A stretch of 64,000 bases of DNA, taken from assembly GCA_902500995.1 (NCBI GenBank), contig CABVSR010000015.1, positions 1 through 64,000 of the forward strand, given 5' to 3'. Positions 18,174 to 27,747 of this stretch are shown here, piece by piece. The notes below the pieces were generated by a model that searched no databases, had not been told where the DNA came from, and saw only the letters and a program-made list of their open reading frames with translations. Positions within the stretch are counted from its first letter, which is position 1. Each line of letters starts with the position of its first letter. The stretch is from an uncultured Nitrospira sp. Its GTDB lineage: Bacteria > Nitrospirota > Nitrospiria > Nitrospirales > Nitrospiraceae. The position numbers and the translations under genes are program-made.

Positions 18174-19792
18174 TCAATTCCCGATGCTCAGGCTGGAACC
18201 TTTTTGTTTCGGCGGATACTTCTGCAGGCTTGCCATATGCCGCCCCAATCGTTCCAGGATTTCGTTGAACAAGTACGACTTCTGCTGTGAGAGCGTCGCC
18301 CGAGGGCCTGGTGCCTGCTCGTAGCTCTCATAGGGATCCTGTCGGACGTTGAACAACCAGGGAATTTCCAGTTTCGTCGTGGTCCCGTAATAGCCATCGC
18401 GAACGAAGAAGTGAGCCTTCCACTGGTTCACTCGCATGGCCTGAAGCCGGGATTCCGCGTAGTAGATGAACTCGTCTCTGGCGGATTCATTCGTCTTGCT
18501 TGTCCAGTAGTCGAGATTGTTCACCCCATCGATGTAGTTCTTATGCTCCACACTGGTCCCCAACTTGTCACCCTTAGCGATTCGCTCACGGATGTCACCC
18601 GCGCCGGCGGCCGCCGACAACGTGGTGAAGACGTCCTCGTGGCTTTGAATGCCGTTGAGCTCCGATCCCTGCGGAATTCTGCCCGGCCAGCGCACCAACA
18701 TTGGGACCCGCATCCCGCCCTCCCAGGTCGTCATCTTTTCCGAGCGGAATGGAGTGGTGCCCCCGTGGGGGAACGTGGAATGCTCGACGCCGTTGTCCGT
18801 TGAGTAGATGACGATGGTGTTATCCGCGATGCCCATCTCGTCCAGCCGCTTGAGGACCATGCCCACCTCCTCGTCGTGCTGAAGCATGCCCGCGCCATAG
18901 GCATCGTTGTAGCTTGTGTACTGCTTTGCTTTGTCGCGATACTTCTCCGGTACCCGCGTAAAGGTGTGCATGCGAGTGGTCGCAAACCATACGAAGAACG
19001 GCTTGCCGTCCGCATGAGCCTTGTCCATGAACTTCAGGCCTTCTTTGACAAGTTCTCCATCCACTGTTTCCATCCGCTTTCGAGTCAACGGACCGGTGTC
19101 GACAATCCGCTGCTTGCCGACTTTCCCGAATCGAGGATCGACGGTGTTGTCTTCGGTGTCGGTCGCCCAGGTGTGCAACACCCCGCGAGGACCATGCTTT
19201 TTCTTGAATTCAGGATCTTGAGGGTAGTCTTCGTCTTCCGGTTCTTCCTCGGTGTTCAGGTGGTATAGGTTGCCGAGGAACTCATCGAATCCATGGACCG
19301 TCGGAAGATGTTCGTTCCGGTCACCCAGGTGGTTCTTGCCGAACTGCCCTGTGGCGTAACCCTGTGTCTTCAACACTTCGGCGAGTGTGGCATCGTGGGC
19401 CTGCATGCCGACCGGACCCCCGACCATACCCACCGAGGTCAGGCCTGTCCGGATCGGATACATGCCCGTAAGGAAAGCGGCACGACCGGCGGTGCACGAC
19501 GGATGCGCGTAGTGGTCGGTAAACACCGCACCTTCTTTCCCAATGCGGTCGATGTTCGGGGTGCGATATCCCATCACCCCGCGACCGTAGATACTGAGAT
19601 TCGTGAAGCCGACATCGTCGCCCCAAATCACAACGATATTGGGCTTCCCCCCCCTGATCTTGCCGAAGGGATGCCTGTCCCGAGTTCTGCCGAGGGGTCG
19701 GCGACCCATGCCCACGGCGCGGCCAACGCCAGGACTGCCGCCACAACAGCGACAGCCTGAGTCTTCAGAAGAGTTGCGAGTCGCTCCATCAT
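18174..19792 (-). CDS. Arylsulfatase, Cys-type, signal peptide out of frame by a G8 tract
   Basis: This is a formylglycine-dependent sulfatase of the alkaline-phosphatase superfamily, hydrolysing sulfate esters in the periplasm. The catalytic segment is C-T-A-G-R (Cys codon 19494-19496), the CxAxR form needing FGE. Metal and catalytic motifs are IWGDDVG, GKNHLGD, TTRMHTF and YSTDNGVEHS. A good start exists at 19792 (ATGATGGAG with GGAGG upstream), encoding a signal peptide (LKTQAVAVVAAVLALAAPWAWVA). That frame runs into a run of eight G (minus strand, 19647-19654) after which the sulfatase is in another frame; nine Gs would join them. As written, the long frame open to 20033 gives a nonsense N-terminus. 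Confidence 0.85.
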
Positions 19793-19796
19793 TCGT

Positions 19797-20035
19797 CCTC
19801 CATGTCGTCGTGTTCCACCATGCCGTCGGAATAAGTCCCGATGCCGGTGCGTGCATGCGCGTAGTGTTGAACCAGACGAAAAACGATTTGCCTCCTTGGT
19901 CGCCTTCGCCACGCACTTTTGTTCTGCGCCCAGGATCTCCTCGTCTACCGCTTTCATGCGCTCCCTGGCCAGGTCTCCTGTATCCTCGATTTGGCGTCCG
20001 TAAACAACGCGCCCTCTTTTGCGATCCGATCATGG
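19797..20035 (-). pseudogene. Remains of a third sulfatase gene
   Basis: Minus-strand pieces match the intact sulfatase at 44,981-46,561. Bases about 19,797-19,980 match its central part (the FFVWFNTTRMH segment and the text before it). After a jump, about 19,996-20,035 match its EGALFTDAY segment, and the promoter region (GAATGTTACTCAAAACGGA) continues to 20,065. The piece between is deleted. So a third sulfatase gene, with promoter, lay here and collapsed. Its promoter now reads toward the downstream sulfatase. Confidence 0.75.
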
Positions 20036-20051
20036 AGCAACTGGTGGCAGA

Positions 20052-20097
20052 ATGTTACTCAAAACGGAACCCCCGGTGTACTGTCAAAACTGACAGT
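20052..20097 (-). promoter_or_regulatory. Palindrome site A with -10 element (sulfatase promoter)
   Basis: The palindrome ACTGTCA-AAAC-TGACAGT (20080-20097) has perfect 7-bp arms. On the minus strand the hexamer TAACAT (20052-20057) begins 23 nt after the 16-bp core. Same layout as site I at 46,651. It faces the degenerate and then the framed sulfatase gene. Confidence 0.75.
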
Positions 20098-20220
20098 GAA
20101 CAGGGCAATAGTGGGGAGCCGGAAGGGTTTATAGCGGAATGCTCGAGCCCTCCAGCGACAGGCTTTCAGACAGGTTCACAACAGAACCTATCGCGCCGAG
20201 GCCTACGATAACGAGCTCAA

Positions 20221-21747
20221 TTAGAATCGAAATTCGCTCTGGAGATAGAAGTAATCACTATCCTTGGCCGGAGGATTCCCAGGAACCTGCGCAAGATGTG
20301 TCACGTAGGATCCCTTGAAGAAGTGGTCATATCCCGCATCGAATGACAAGTAGGTGCCCATGCGCCAGCGAGCGCGGATTTCCACATCCTGCCCCAGGTA
20401 GTTGCCGGCCGCGCCAGTCGAGTCCTGCAAACCGGAACCGACCCAGGCGTCTTTCGACTGGGCGAGATGCCATACACGCCACTTCACCATCATATCGACG
20501 TCTCGCACCGTATGCAGATCAAGACGAAGCCCCGGCGAACTGATATTCGATCGAAAAAATGGCCCGAAGATCGAGCTGGGGCTCAATTCGGCCCGCCGGG
20601 CTCCGAAGAGGGTGTCGAACGTCCCGCTCTTGCCGCTGGTTGGATCGTTGGTGCCGCTTGCATAGTCATACAAGGCAGAGATGCGGGGCGTGAAAAACCC
20701 ACGAAGCGTGTAGCCCACTTCAAAGTGCTGGAAGTACGCGAAATGATCCATGTGATTGCGTGTGCCCACTTGGAAGACAGTCTCTCCGTTATAATCGATC
20801 TGTTCGACTCCAGGAGACCGAAAATAACGGAGGCCGTAGGTCCCAAACTCCCGCGGGCCGGTATCCCCGCCGCCTTTGATGCCGAAGTAGTACAGATCAA
20901 CCAGCATCCAGGGCTCGCGGCGGTCTTCATACTGGACCCCCCAGAACAGCGTATTCGTCACCGGTTGGAGCACGCCGAACGTTTCCGCCACCGGTTTCAC
21001 AAGAAACGCGCGCGTTCGCCAGACCTCTGCTTGAGCCACGTTCCAGTGGAGCCCTTGAAAGGTGTTTGTCGTGTTCCGAAATTCATTGCGAGCGATCAAC
21101 CGGCGGTCGCCGAAATCCATCGTCATTCTGCCGAGGTGGAGGTCAGTCCGCAGTCCGGTGCCAAAGACATTCTCCAGCTTCACCGCGAGGATCGCTTGCA
21201 ACAAGCGGTCTCTGCTGAACAGCGAACCGTTCAGCGTGTCCGCGGTGCCGCTCGATTCCTGCACGTCGGTCGAATTTTGCCCTTCGACGAGAAAACGAAA
21301 TATTTTCCAATCGGCGCCGACCCGAAGCCGAGATCGTAGGGCCATCCCGTTGATGGTCGTATCTTGATCTTTCCGAAAGTTGTTCGACAGGCTTTCATAC
21401 CGCAGACGGTGCGACAGTCCGATGTCCAGCCATTCCGGGGTGTCTGCCAGAGCCCGGAGATAGCGATGCCACCTGACCTGACTGCGATCAATGAGAATTT
21501 CATCCGCAGTTTCGCGCCACGGTTCCTGTTCCGCTTGATGGACCTTCTCATAAAAATAGTCCTTCACTTCCCTGGGCGCATCGTGAGCCTTTCGACCTAT
21601 CTCTCCAGCTGTCTCCCCGACCGATTCGAACAGTGTCCGGTCCCCCGTTGGGGAGTCCGGCGCTGCCGCCTCTTTTCCAAAAGAAACCGGAATGGTCACG
21701 AGTGACCAGAGGGCGAAGCCGAACAGCACAACAACCATGCGAACCAT
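20221..21747 (-). CDS. Alginate-export-type outer-membrane beta-barrel
   Basis: This protein of about 508 residues starts at 21747 (MVRMVVVLFGFALWSLVTIPVSFG gives a signal peptide ending before KEAAAP). The frame is open further upstream to 22062 without a ribosome-binding site. A short helical region (RKAHDAPREVKDYFYEKVHQAEQE) is followed by a long series of alternating strands with aromatic belts. RLRYESLSN, GRMTMDFGDRRLIARNEFRNTTNTFQG and DLHLGRM are typical of the AlgE-like Alginate_exp family. The last residue is Phe (SEFRF), the BAM recognition signal of outer-membrane barrels. It probably forms an anion-selective channel; a sulfated substrate would fit its setting but is inference. Confidence 0.8.
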   Translation of the reverse strand: MVRMVVVLFGFALWSLVTIPVSFGKEAAAPDSPTGDRTLFESVGETAGEIGRKAHDAPREVKDYFYEKVHQAEQEPWRETADEILIDRSQVRWHRYLRALADTPEWLDIGLSHRLRYESLSNNFRKDQDTTINGMALRSRLRVGADWKIFRFLVEGQNSTDVQESSGTADTLNGSLFSRDRLLQAILAVKLENVFGTGLRTDLHLGRMTMDFGDRRLIARNEFRNTTNTFQGLHWNVAQAEVWRTRAFLVKPVAETFGVLQPVTNTLFWGVQYEDRREPWMLVDLYYFGIKGGGDTGPREFGTYGLRYFRSPGVEQIDYNGETVFQVGTRNHMDHFAYFQHFEVGYTLRGFFTPRISALYDYASGTNDPTSGKSGTFDTLFGARRAELSPSSIFGPFFRSNISSPGLRLDLHTVRDVDMMVKWRVWHLAQSKDAWVGSGLQDSTGAAGNYLGQDVEIRARWRMGTYLSFDAGYDHFFKGSYVTHLAQVPGNPPAKDSDYFYLQSEFRF

Positions 21748-22173
21748 CAGCGGACAGCTACGGATCAGGGGTCCGGAAACGCCGCCAACAAGTGCCGTGC
21801 ATGGAGACGAAAGAGAGCTGCCCTCGGTTGTGACCTTCATTCGGCCACCGATGAGTCCTATTACGGCGCGACAGCTCGGCCTCGTCATCATCTCCGCGCA
21901 CTGATCAACATAAAAACCGGCATCAGTGGCCATGAGATCAGGCGCGATGTGCCTGCTTTCCGGTGGAACGTTTGAACCTGGCATGTTGCTGTCGAGAGCG
22001 GCACCGGGATGAAGCATGCTACCGCATAGCAGTTCTTCTAGTAGGGGACGGCATCCGATCATTCAGGAACATGTGCGTGGATCATACACCAGTCTCCCTC
22101 TACGGGAAGGGGTCCAGCACCATTCACAACTTCGCATGTTGATCCCTCGGGAGGATGAAACGAGTTGGGTCCA
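21748..22173. other. 426-bp gap upstream of alginate-export-type gene
   Basis: It contains the open but signal-less upstream extension of the porin frame (to 22062). I see no RNA gene, no copy of the ACTGTCA palindrome and no clear terminator. Confidence 0.4.
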
Positions 22174-23346
22174 TCAGGGACGTTGCGCCTTGTACGGCGG
22201 ATTCCGTTGGTCGCTTCGCACCAAGCGGAACCCCACATGATTGGTGCCGGTGTCCGGTTCGCCTTTGCCGCGCCCACCGGCGATGTAGCGAGAACAGTAT
22301 TGATCCGTACACAGAAAGGATCCGCCCTTGTGCACCTTTTTCTTCACCCCTGGTTCGCTAGGGTCGACACTGTCCGGAGGGCCCTGAGGATTACGGACAA
22401 TGGATCCTCCAGCGGCCAACGTCCGGTAATAATCGTGACGATACCAGTCACTCGTCCATTCCCAGACATTACCGGTCATGTCGTACAAACCGTAGCCGTT
22501 CGGAGAAAATGAGCCAACCGGCGCTGCGGTCGCATACCCGTCTTCCACCGTATTGTGATCGGGAAAGTGGCCTTGAAATGTATTTGCCATGATCGTCCCA
22601 GCAGGCCTGAATTCGTCACCCCAAGAATATGCCTTCCGGTCCAGGCCTCCGCGTTGGGCGAATTCGAACTCCGCCTCCGTGGGCAGGCGTTTACCGGCCC
22701 ACTTGGCATAGGCCAGGGCGTCGTCATATGCGATATGGACGACGGGGTAGTTGCCGCGTTTGGCGATATCGCTATTCGGTCCCTCAGGGTGCCGCCAGTT
22801 TGCTCCCTTGATATAACTCCACCACTGGAAATGATCGTGAAGTTTCACCGGATGCCCCGGCGGCGAGAAGACGACCGATCCTGCGACGAGATTCTCAGGC
22901 GGGGCACCGGGAAAGTCCTCCGCGCGGGGCGCTCGCTCGGCAATGGTCACATAGCCGGTCGCGTTCACAAATTTCTGAAACTGCGCGGTCGTCACTTCGG
23001 TCTTATCCATCCAGAATCCATCCACATACACCCGATGCAGCGGATGCGCGTCAGGAAATTCATCGGTCCCCATCCAAAATTCGCCGCCTGGAATCCAGAG
23101 CATTCCCTCGGAGGCCGGACCAGGAGGTGCAGCGAGATTCAGGGTTGGCGCCTCGCTTTGCGCGCTTCCATCGCCCGTCGGCTGGCGGGATTGTCGCGCC
23201 GCCGAGATACCCATGTCGCAGGTCATCGTGGTTTGTTCCTTTTCGCGCGGGCTAGAGCCTCCTTTAGCGGCCAACAGGTACACGCCGGCGACCGCTAAGA
23301 CCAATGTGCCAACTGTGAAGAGGATAAGCAGCTGTCCGCGAGTCAT
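22174..23346 (-). CDS. Formylglycine-generating enzyme (sulfatase maturation)
   Basis: This is an FGE/SUMF1-family enzyme that oxidises the active-site Cys of sulfatases to formylglycine with O2 and copper. It has about 390 residues from the ATG at 23346. A TTG at 23442 overlapping the preceding stop (TTGA) is an alternative that adds 32 residues. A membrane anchor or signal (LLILFTVGTLVLAVAGVYLLAA) comes first. The FGE-sulfatase domain runs from MLWIPGGEFWMGTDE to NHVGFRLV. Unlike many relatives with this domain it keeps both catalytic cysteines in GGSFLCTDQYCSRY, matching the C-x4-C of human FGE. It lies in the same island as two CTAGR sulfatases, its likely clients. Confidence 0.92.
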   Translation of the reverse strand: MTRGQLLILFTVGTLVLAVAGVYLLAAKGGSSPREKEQTTMTCDMGISAARQSRQPTGDGSAQSEAPTLNLAAPPGPASEGMLWIPGGEFWMGTDEFPDAHPLHRVYVDGFWMDKTEVTTAQFQKFVNATGYVTIAERAPRAEDFPGAPPENLVAGSVVFSPPGHPVKLHDHFQWWSYIKGANWRHPEGPNSDIAKRGNYPVVHIAYDDALAYAKWAGKRLPTEAEFEFAQRGGLDRKAYSWGDEFRPAGTIMANTFQGHFPDHNTVEDGYATAAPVGSFSPNGYGLYDMTGNVWEWTSDWYRHDYYRTLAAGGSIVRNPQGPPDSVDPSEPGVKKKVHKGGSFLCTDQYCSRYIAGGRGKGEPDTGTNHVGFRLVRSDQRNPPYKAQRP

Positions 23347-23438
23347 TACCGTGTGTCCAGTTTCGTGAACGCCGAACCTTGTAGCGTCACGTCGTCCATG
23401 ATGGTTTTTGCAAAACATCACTCCGAGGATCGGTCGTT

Positions 23439-23885
23439 TCAAGCCCGCATGTGACGAACGGTGTTCGTCGCGGAGAGGACTTTGCCGATCTTGTTCGCAT
23501 ACAGGCGTTTGAGCTTGACCTCCGCTTCTTCAACCAGCAAGGCGTCGCTCAACAGCTTCTTCGCCTGCTCGTTCGAAATGGTTCCCTTCCCGGCATTGAA
23601 CGCCTGGGCATAGGCGTTGATCGCCTGGCCCATCCTTTGGTTGATCGATTCCAGATCCTTCTGGTAGGCGTCATAGAGCGGCCAGAACTTCTTGCTCTCG
23701 GCCTCGCTGAGGTCCATGTTGCCGGCAACCACGAGTTTTTTGTCGGCCTTCACCTTCTGCATCAGAATGTGCATGTTCGTGTCAGTCTCGCCGCCGGGAC
23801 CAGCGCTCGGGCCCAGGTTCTGAGCCAGCGCCGGTGCGATCAGCAACACCCATGATCCCACTATCAGTGCGAGCAAACGATTCAC
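23439..23885 (-). CDS. Exported helical protein, hypothetical
   Basis: This 148-residue protein has a signal peptide (LLALIVGSWVLLIAPALA-Q). The mature part is almost entirely helical and charged: DLSEAESKKFWPLYDAYQKD, then INQRMGQAINAYAQAFNAG and KKLLSDALLVEEAEVKLKRL. The SEAESKKFWPLYDAY phrase recalls the LTxxQxxxFWPIYxxY helix common in small periplasmic sensor or chaperone proteins of the Spy/CpxP style, without their LTxxQ repeats. A strong GGAGGTGG precedes the ATG. Its stop overlaps a possible TTG start of the FGE gene, so co-translation is plausible. Confidence 0.7.
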   Translation of the reverse strand: MNRLLALIVGSWVLLIAPALAQNLGPSAGPGGETDTNMHILMQKVKADKKLVVAGNMDLSEAESKKFWPLYDAYQKDLESINQRMGQAINAYAQAFNAGKGTISNEQAKKLLSDALLVEEAEVKLKRLYANKIGKVLSATNTVRHMRA

Positions 23886-24065
23886 GTGACCACCTCCATG
23901 GTTAAGCGATACTGGTGAGGCTTAAGTTTCGTGCGTCACATGTCAGACGCGTAGTCGGCTCGCCCATTCGGTTTCGCCATGTCCGGCATGGTGGGTCGCA
24001 GATCGGGACGGCAAGCCACATCCACCGCCTTTTACCCTGCTGTCCAGGCCTTCATGGAGATCGGC

Positions 24066-24932
24066 TCAATTTCCAAAGACTGATTTTGGAAGCAACAGCG
24101 CGATCTGTAGCCGCACCTGCCAATCCGCACCGCCGACCTCGGGCCGCACAACGTTGGCGTAATAGCCGCAATTAGCGTTGAACGGCAATTTGCCGATAAA
24201 AAATACTTTCCCGAATCCGCCGCCGACCGGCACCGTCCATTTGTTGCCGCTGCCAGCTTCCAAATTGCCCGTGATGATCGGAGCGGAGGTGAGATACCAG
24301 CCGTGGTCAAAGTTATAGTTAATAAAATATTGAGAGAAGAACAGGTTGACGTTCGGTCCACCGGCTCCCGTAAAGGACCACACGTGGCTGGCCACGGCTC
24401 CGATCACCCAGGGGCCCTGAATGGTTAACGCGACCGCAGACGGTCCGGCGGCCCATCTGCGCGACCCGAGCTGATCGTCACTCGTCGTCGGCAACTGCAC
24501 AGACGGCCCCACGCCCCACAGCAGGGAACCGGAGTTCGCCGGCGAGAGAAATGCAGAGAAATTCGTCGGGCTGAGCCCCCAGGTATTGCCCTCTGGCGTG
24601 CGAAAATCTGGCTGCTTGACGATCGGCAGGATCGTCCGAGTGATCAGATTCCATTCGCTGTTAAGGCTGATGGGAATCACCGGCTGCACGTTTAGCACGT
24701 TCTGCACCCGATTGTGGGGCCCGATCCCGCCGTTCATGTTGCTCTGGAAGGGAATACTGATGAGATCGGCGACGGGATTCTGCGTTTTCTTGGCTAGGTC
24801 TGCCTCCGAATCCCCCGCATTCGCCACAGGGGTGAACATCAAGACAGCGGTAATCGCCGCCCACATCATCAGGGTCGACCACTGGAGATAGGCTGAAATG
24901 CACCCACCGGTCTTATTTCTAGGCATACTCAC
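24066..24932 (-). CDS. Outer-membrane transporter-like barrel
   Basis: This 288-residue protein resembles the "putative MetA-pathway of phenol degradation" / neuromedin-U-like outer-membrane family. A long N-terminus with hydrophobic WAAITAVLMFTPVANA serves as signal peptide. The mature sequence shows the family pattern DLAKKTQNPVADLISIPFQSN, NVQPVIPISLNSEWNLITRTILPIV, then GLSPTNFSAFLSPA and GVGPSVQLPT. Such proteins are thought to form channels for small aromatic or hydrophobic molecules. The gene follows the second FadL gene by 61 bp on the same strand. Confidence 0.75.
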   Translation of the reverse strand: MSMPRNKTGGCISAYLQWSTLMMWAAITAVLMFTPVANAGDSEADLAKKTQNPVADLISIPFQSNMNGGIGPHNRVQNVLNVQPVIPISLNSEWNLITRTILPIVKQPDFRTPEGNTWGLSPTNFSAFLSPANSGSLLWGVGPSVQLPTTSDDQLGSRRWAAGPSAVALTIQGPWVIGAVASHVWSFTGAGGPNVNLFFSQYFINYNFDHGWYLTSAPIITGNLEAGSGNKWTVPVGGGFGKVFFIGKLPFNANCGYYANVVRPEVGGADWQVRLQIALLLPKSVFGN

Positions 24933-24993
24933 TCATCCTCTCGTGCAACTCCGGCCGCCGGCATCTTGTCTATCACGAGACCGCTCGATGTCC

Positions 24994-26301
24994 TCATAGC
25001 GAAGTGTGTCCGCCGCTTGGCCCGAATGAGACGCCTTGCGAACCCCATGCGAGACTGACGGCGAGATAATGGACCATGACGTCTTTGAATTCGCCAGACA
25101 CCTGTCCGGCCAGCGGCCCGCGATTTTGCGAGACCGACAGATTGCCCAGATACGCCACCTCATAGCTAAGCCCGAGTTTGATATTCTGGCTCTTGAGCCA
25201 ATTGATGCCGATGCCGAATTTGTACGACGCTCCGGTGGGGAGGGCCAACTGCCGGTTGGCCGCGCTGACCATGGAAGAATCGTACGCAAAGCCGCAATTG
25301 AGCAGCCATTGCGAATTCAGCTTGTATTGGCTTCCTATCCCCACATGGTAGACGTCGTTATAATCGATGTTGGCCGTCACCGACGGGTTGAGGACGCCCC
25401 CGGTCAGTCCGACCTCTGCCGATCCGAACCGGCTCCAATTTTCCCAGCCGAAATCGCCCATGATCGCCCACCGTGCATTCAGTTCGTGATAGGCGCTGAA
25501 CAAGACATGCTGCGGCACGGTGAGTCCGAGATTGACCGTGCGATTGAGGAGCCCGTTATTCTGAAGAAGGGTGCCGACGGTACCCAGGTCCGAGAAGGCG
25601 GGCGTGTCTGAGAAGTTGAGCGTGATCGGTGAAAAGTACGTGACGCCGATCCGGGTCATGTTCGTCGGTTCATAGAGAACGCCAAACTGCCCGCCGACTC
25701 CCGCAGTCGTGTCCCGTACGCTCATCTCTCCGGCGCCACTCCCTGTCGGTGGGAGATCGTTGAGGTTCGCGGTCTTCCTTAAGTAGGCCATCATCACGTT
25801 GGGACCGCCTCCAATAGAGATCCGTTCGGTCAGCTGGTAGCTCGCCACCATGGGAACGGTCACCCCGATTAAGGCCGCTTGTTTTACGTAATAACGTCCA
25901 GCCCATTCTTGCTCATACCCCAAGGCAAGGCCGAACGTGGACAACAGCCCGATCCCGACTTTGAAATCCTTACCAAGGCTGTGAACATAGTAGACGCCTG
26001 CGCCAGGGGCCAGGCCGATCGGATTTCCACCCCCGCCGCCGCCGAACTGCGCGACCTCAGGATTGAACAGGCCCTGAAAATACAGCCCTTGCAACGTCCC
26101 TTGAAATTGATTGCCTTCGAGGTGGCCCATGCTGGCGGGATTTTTGTACAGCGCGGAGGCATCTTGTGCGCGAGCCGCTGCCCCGGCTCCCGCCAGGCCG
26201 TTGCTCAGTTCCATGAACAATCCGCCTGCTTCGCAGAATCCCGCCCACGACAGGATCATGAGCCCGGTCGCCAATGCCATGGCCCACACGAGCAACCTCA
26301 C
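24994..26301 (-). CDS. FadL/OmpP1/TodX-family outer-membrane channel (copy 2)
   Basis: About 435 residues from the GTG at 26301, which gives VRLLVWAMALATGLMILSWAGFCEA as signal peptide; the frame is open to 26424 but that would overlap the neighbouring gene. The mature N-terminus GGLFMELSNGLAGAGAAARAQDASALYKNPASM is the FadL hallmark (the hatch, with a xxNPA turn). About fourteen strands follow, including NGLLNRTVNLGLTVPQHV. FadL channels pass hydrophobic molecules by lateral diffusion into the outer membrane. It is closely similar to the next gene upstream, so the pair arose by tandem duplication. The C-terminus is extended beyond the usual Phe. Confidence 0.85.
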   Translation of the reverse strand: MRLLVWAMALATGLMILSWAGFCEAGGLFMELSNGLAGAGAAARAQDASALYKNPASMGHLEGNQFQGTLQGLYFQGLFNPEVAQFGGGGGGNPIGLAPGAGVYYVHSLGKDFKVGIGLLSTFGLALGYEQEWAGRYYVKQAALIGVTVPMVASYQLTERISIGGGPNVMMAYLRKTANLNDLPPTGSGAGEMSVRDTTAGVGGQFGVLYEPTNMTRIGVTYFSPITLNFSDTPAFSDLGTVGTLLQNNGLLNRTVNLGLTVPQHVLFSAYHELNARWAIMGDFGWENWSRFGSAEVGLTGGVLNPSVTANIDYNDVYHVGIGSQYKLNSQWLLNCGFAYDSSMVSAANRQLALPTGASYKFGIGINWLKSQNIKLGLSYEVAYLGNLSVSQNRGPLAGQVSGEFKDVMVHYLAVSLAWGSQGVSFGPSGGHTSL

Positions 26302-26369
26302 TTCAAGAACGGTTCTCGAGGGGCGCACGCTCAACGTCCGGTCCTTTCGCTCGCCAGCACCACATATTC

Positions 26370-27686
26370 TTAGGACGATGTTTTCTCCCCGCCGGGGCCG
26401 AAGGTCACTCCCTGAGAGCCCCAATTCACGGTCAAGGCAAAGAAGTGCATCATCGCGTTGTTAAAGTGACCTGAGACCTGTCCGGCCAGCGGTCCGCGAT
26501 TCTGGGCAATCGAGAGATCTCCGATATAAGACCATTCGTAACTGAAGCCCAGTTTGACGTTGGGACGCACCAACCAATCGGCCCCGAGACCGAACTTGTA
26601 GGTCGCCCCAACCGGCATGGCAAATTGTCGATTGGCAGCTGAGACCATTGAAGAATCATAGGCAAAGCCGGTGTTGAGCAACCATTCGGGGTTAAGCCGA
26701 TACTGGCCACCGAGCGCGACATGGTAGGTATCGTTGTAGTTACTCACGGTCGTCAGCGATGTCGGATTGGCCGTGTTCACCGAGACCTCGACATCGCCGA
26801 ACCGGCTCCAATTGTCCCAGCCAAAATTCGCCATGATCGCCAACCGGTCGGTGAGCTCGTGATAGCCGCTGAGGATGACGCGCTGGGGCACGGTGAATCC
26901 GAGATCGATTCTCCGGTTGAGCAACCCGTTGTTTTGGAGAATGGTGCCGATGGTCCCCAGATCCGAGAAGGTCGGCGTGTCGGAAAAGTTGATTTTGATC
27001 GGAGAATAGTAGGTCACGCCGATACGGGAGCCTTTTTTCGGCTCAAACAGGACGCCGACCTGGCCACCCACTCCTACCGCCGTGTCCTTGACCGCGATCT
27101 GGCCGTCTCCTGCACCGATCGGCAGCAGGTTATTGATATTGGCGGTGTATTTCATATATCCGAGCATGACGTTCGGTCCGCCGCCGATGGAAAACTTCTC
27201 GCTGACCCGGTAGCTCGCGACCGGCGCGAACGTGATGCCGACCATCGTTGCCTGTTTCACGTAGTAGCGGCCGACAAAGCCCTGCTCATACTGCAGCCCG
27301 AGGCCGAAATTTCCGAGGACACCGAGCCCGACTTTGAAATCTTTGCTCAGGCTATGGACATAGAACGCACTTGTGCCGGGCACGATACCGATCGGATTGC
27401 CGCCGCCGTTTCCGCCCCACGGGACGTTGGTGCCGTCAAACCCGCCGGTAGGGAAGTATAAGGCCTGCAATCCGCCTTGAAATTGGTTCCCCTCCAGGAG
27501 ACTCATGCCTGCAGGGTTCTTGTACAGTGTGGAGGCATCTTGCGCACGCGCCGCCCAACCGGCCCCAGCCAAGGCGACATCCTCCGTTCCGAATTCCGAC
27601 ATAAACAGCCCACCGGCGATCGAAATATTCGGTATCGCGAGCAGGACGGTCACACTCAACCACGCAAACAGTACCTTCGCTCTCAT
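26370..27686 (-). CDS. FadL/OmpP1/TodX-family outer-membrane channel (copy 1)
   Basis: This 438-residue protein has an AAGGAGG ribosome-binding site in front of the ATG. The signal peptide is LFAWLSVTVLLAIPNISIA. The mature part opens with GGLFMSEFGTEDVALAGAGW and YKNPAGM, the N-terminal hatch of FadL. Its barrel strands match copy 2 almost line by line (FVGRYYVKQATMVG and AGRYYVKQAALIG; GGGPNVMLGYMKYTA and GGGPNVMMAYLRKTA). It follows the OprB-type gene by 61 bp, so these genes probably form one transcript. Likely role: uptake of hydrophobic compounds. Confidence 0.87.
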   Translation of the reverse strand: MRAKVLFAWLSVTVLLAIPNISIAGGLFMSEFGTEDVALAGAGWAARAQDASTLYKNPAGMSLLEGNQFQGGLQALYFPTGGFDGTNVPWGGNGGGNPIGIVPGTSAFYVHSLSKDFKVGLGVLGNFGLGLQYEQGFVGRYYVKQATMVGITFAPVASYRVSEKFSIGGGPNVMLGYMKYTANINNLLPIGAGDGQIAVKDTAVGVGGQVGVLFEPKKGSRIGVTYYSPIKINFSDTPTFSDLGTIGTILQNNGLLNRRIDLGFTVPQRVILSGYHELTDRLAIMANFGWDNWSRFGDVEVSVNTANPTSLTTVSNYNDTYHVALGGQYRLNPEWLLNTGFAYDSSMVSAANRQFAMPVGATYKFGLGADWLVRPNVKLGFSYEWSYIGDLSIAQNRGPLAGQVSGHFNNAMMHFFALTVNWGSQGVTFGPGGEKTSS

Positions 27687-27747
27687 GTCGATCCTCCTTC
27701 ACAATCAAGGCATCTTTTCATCAGCCTTGTGACTCTGGGCGGCATCA

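Noticed and set aside
19793-20033. The long open N-terminal extension of the 18,174 sulfatase frame
   Set aside because: It translates a decayed sulfatase copy in the wrong frame and contains no signal peptide; a proper start with ribosome-binding site is at 19,792.
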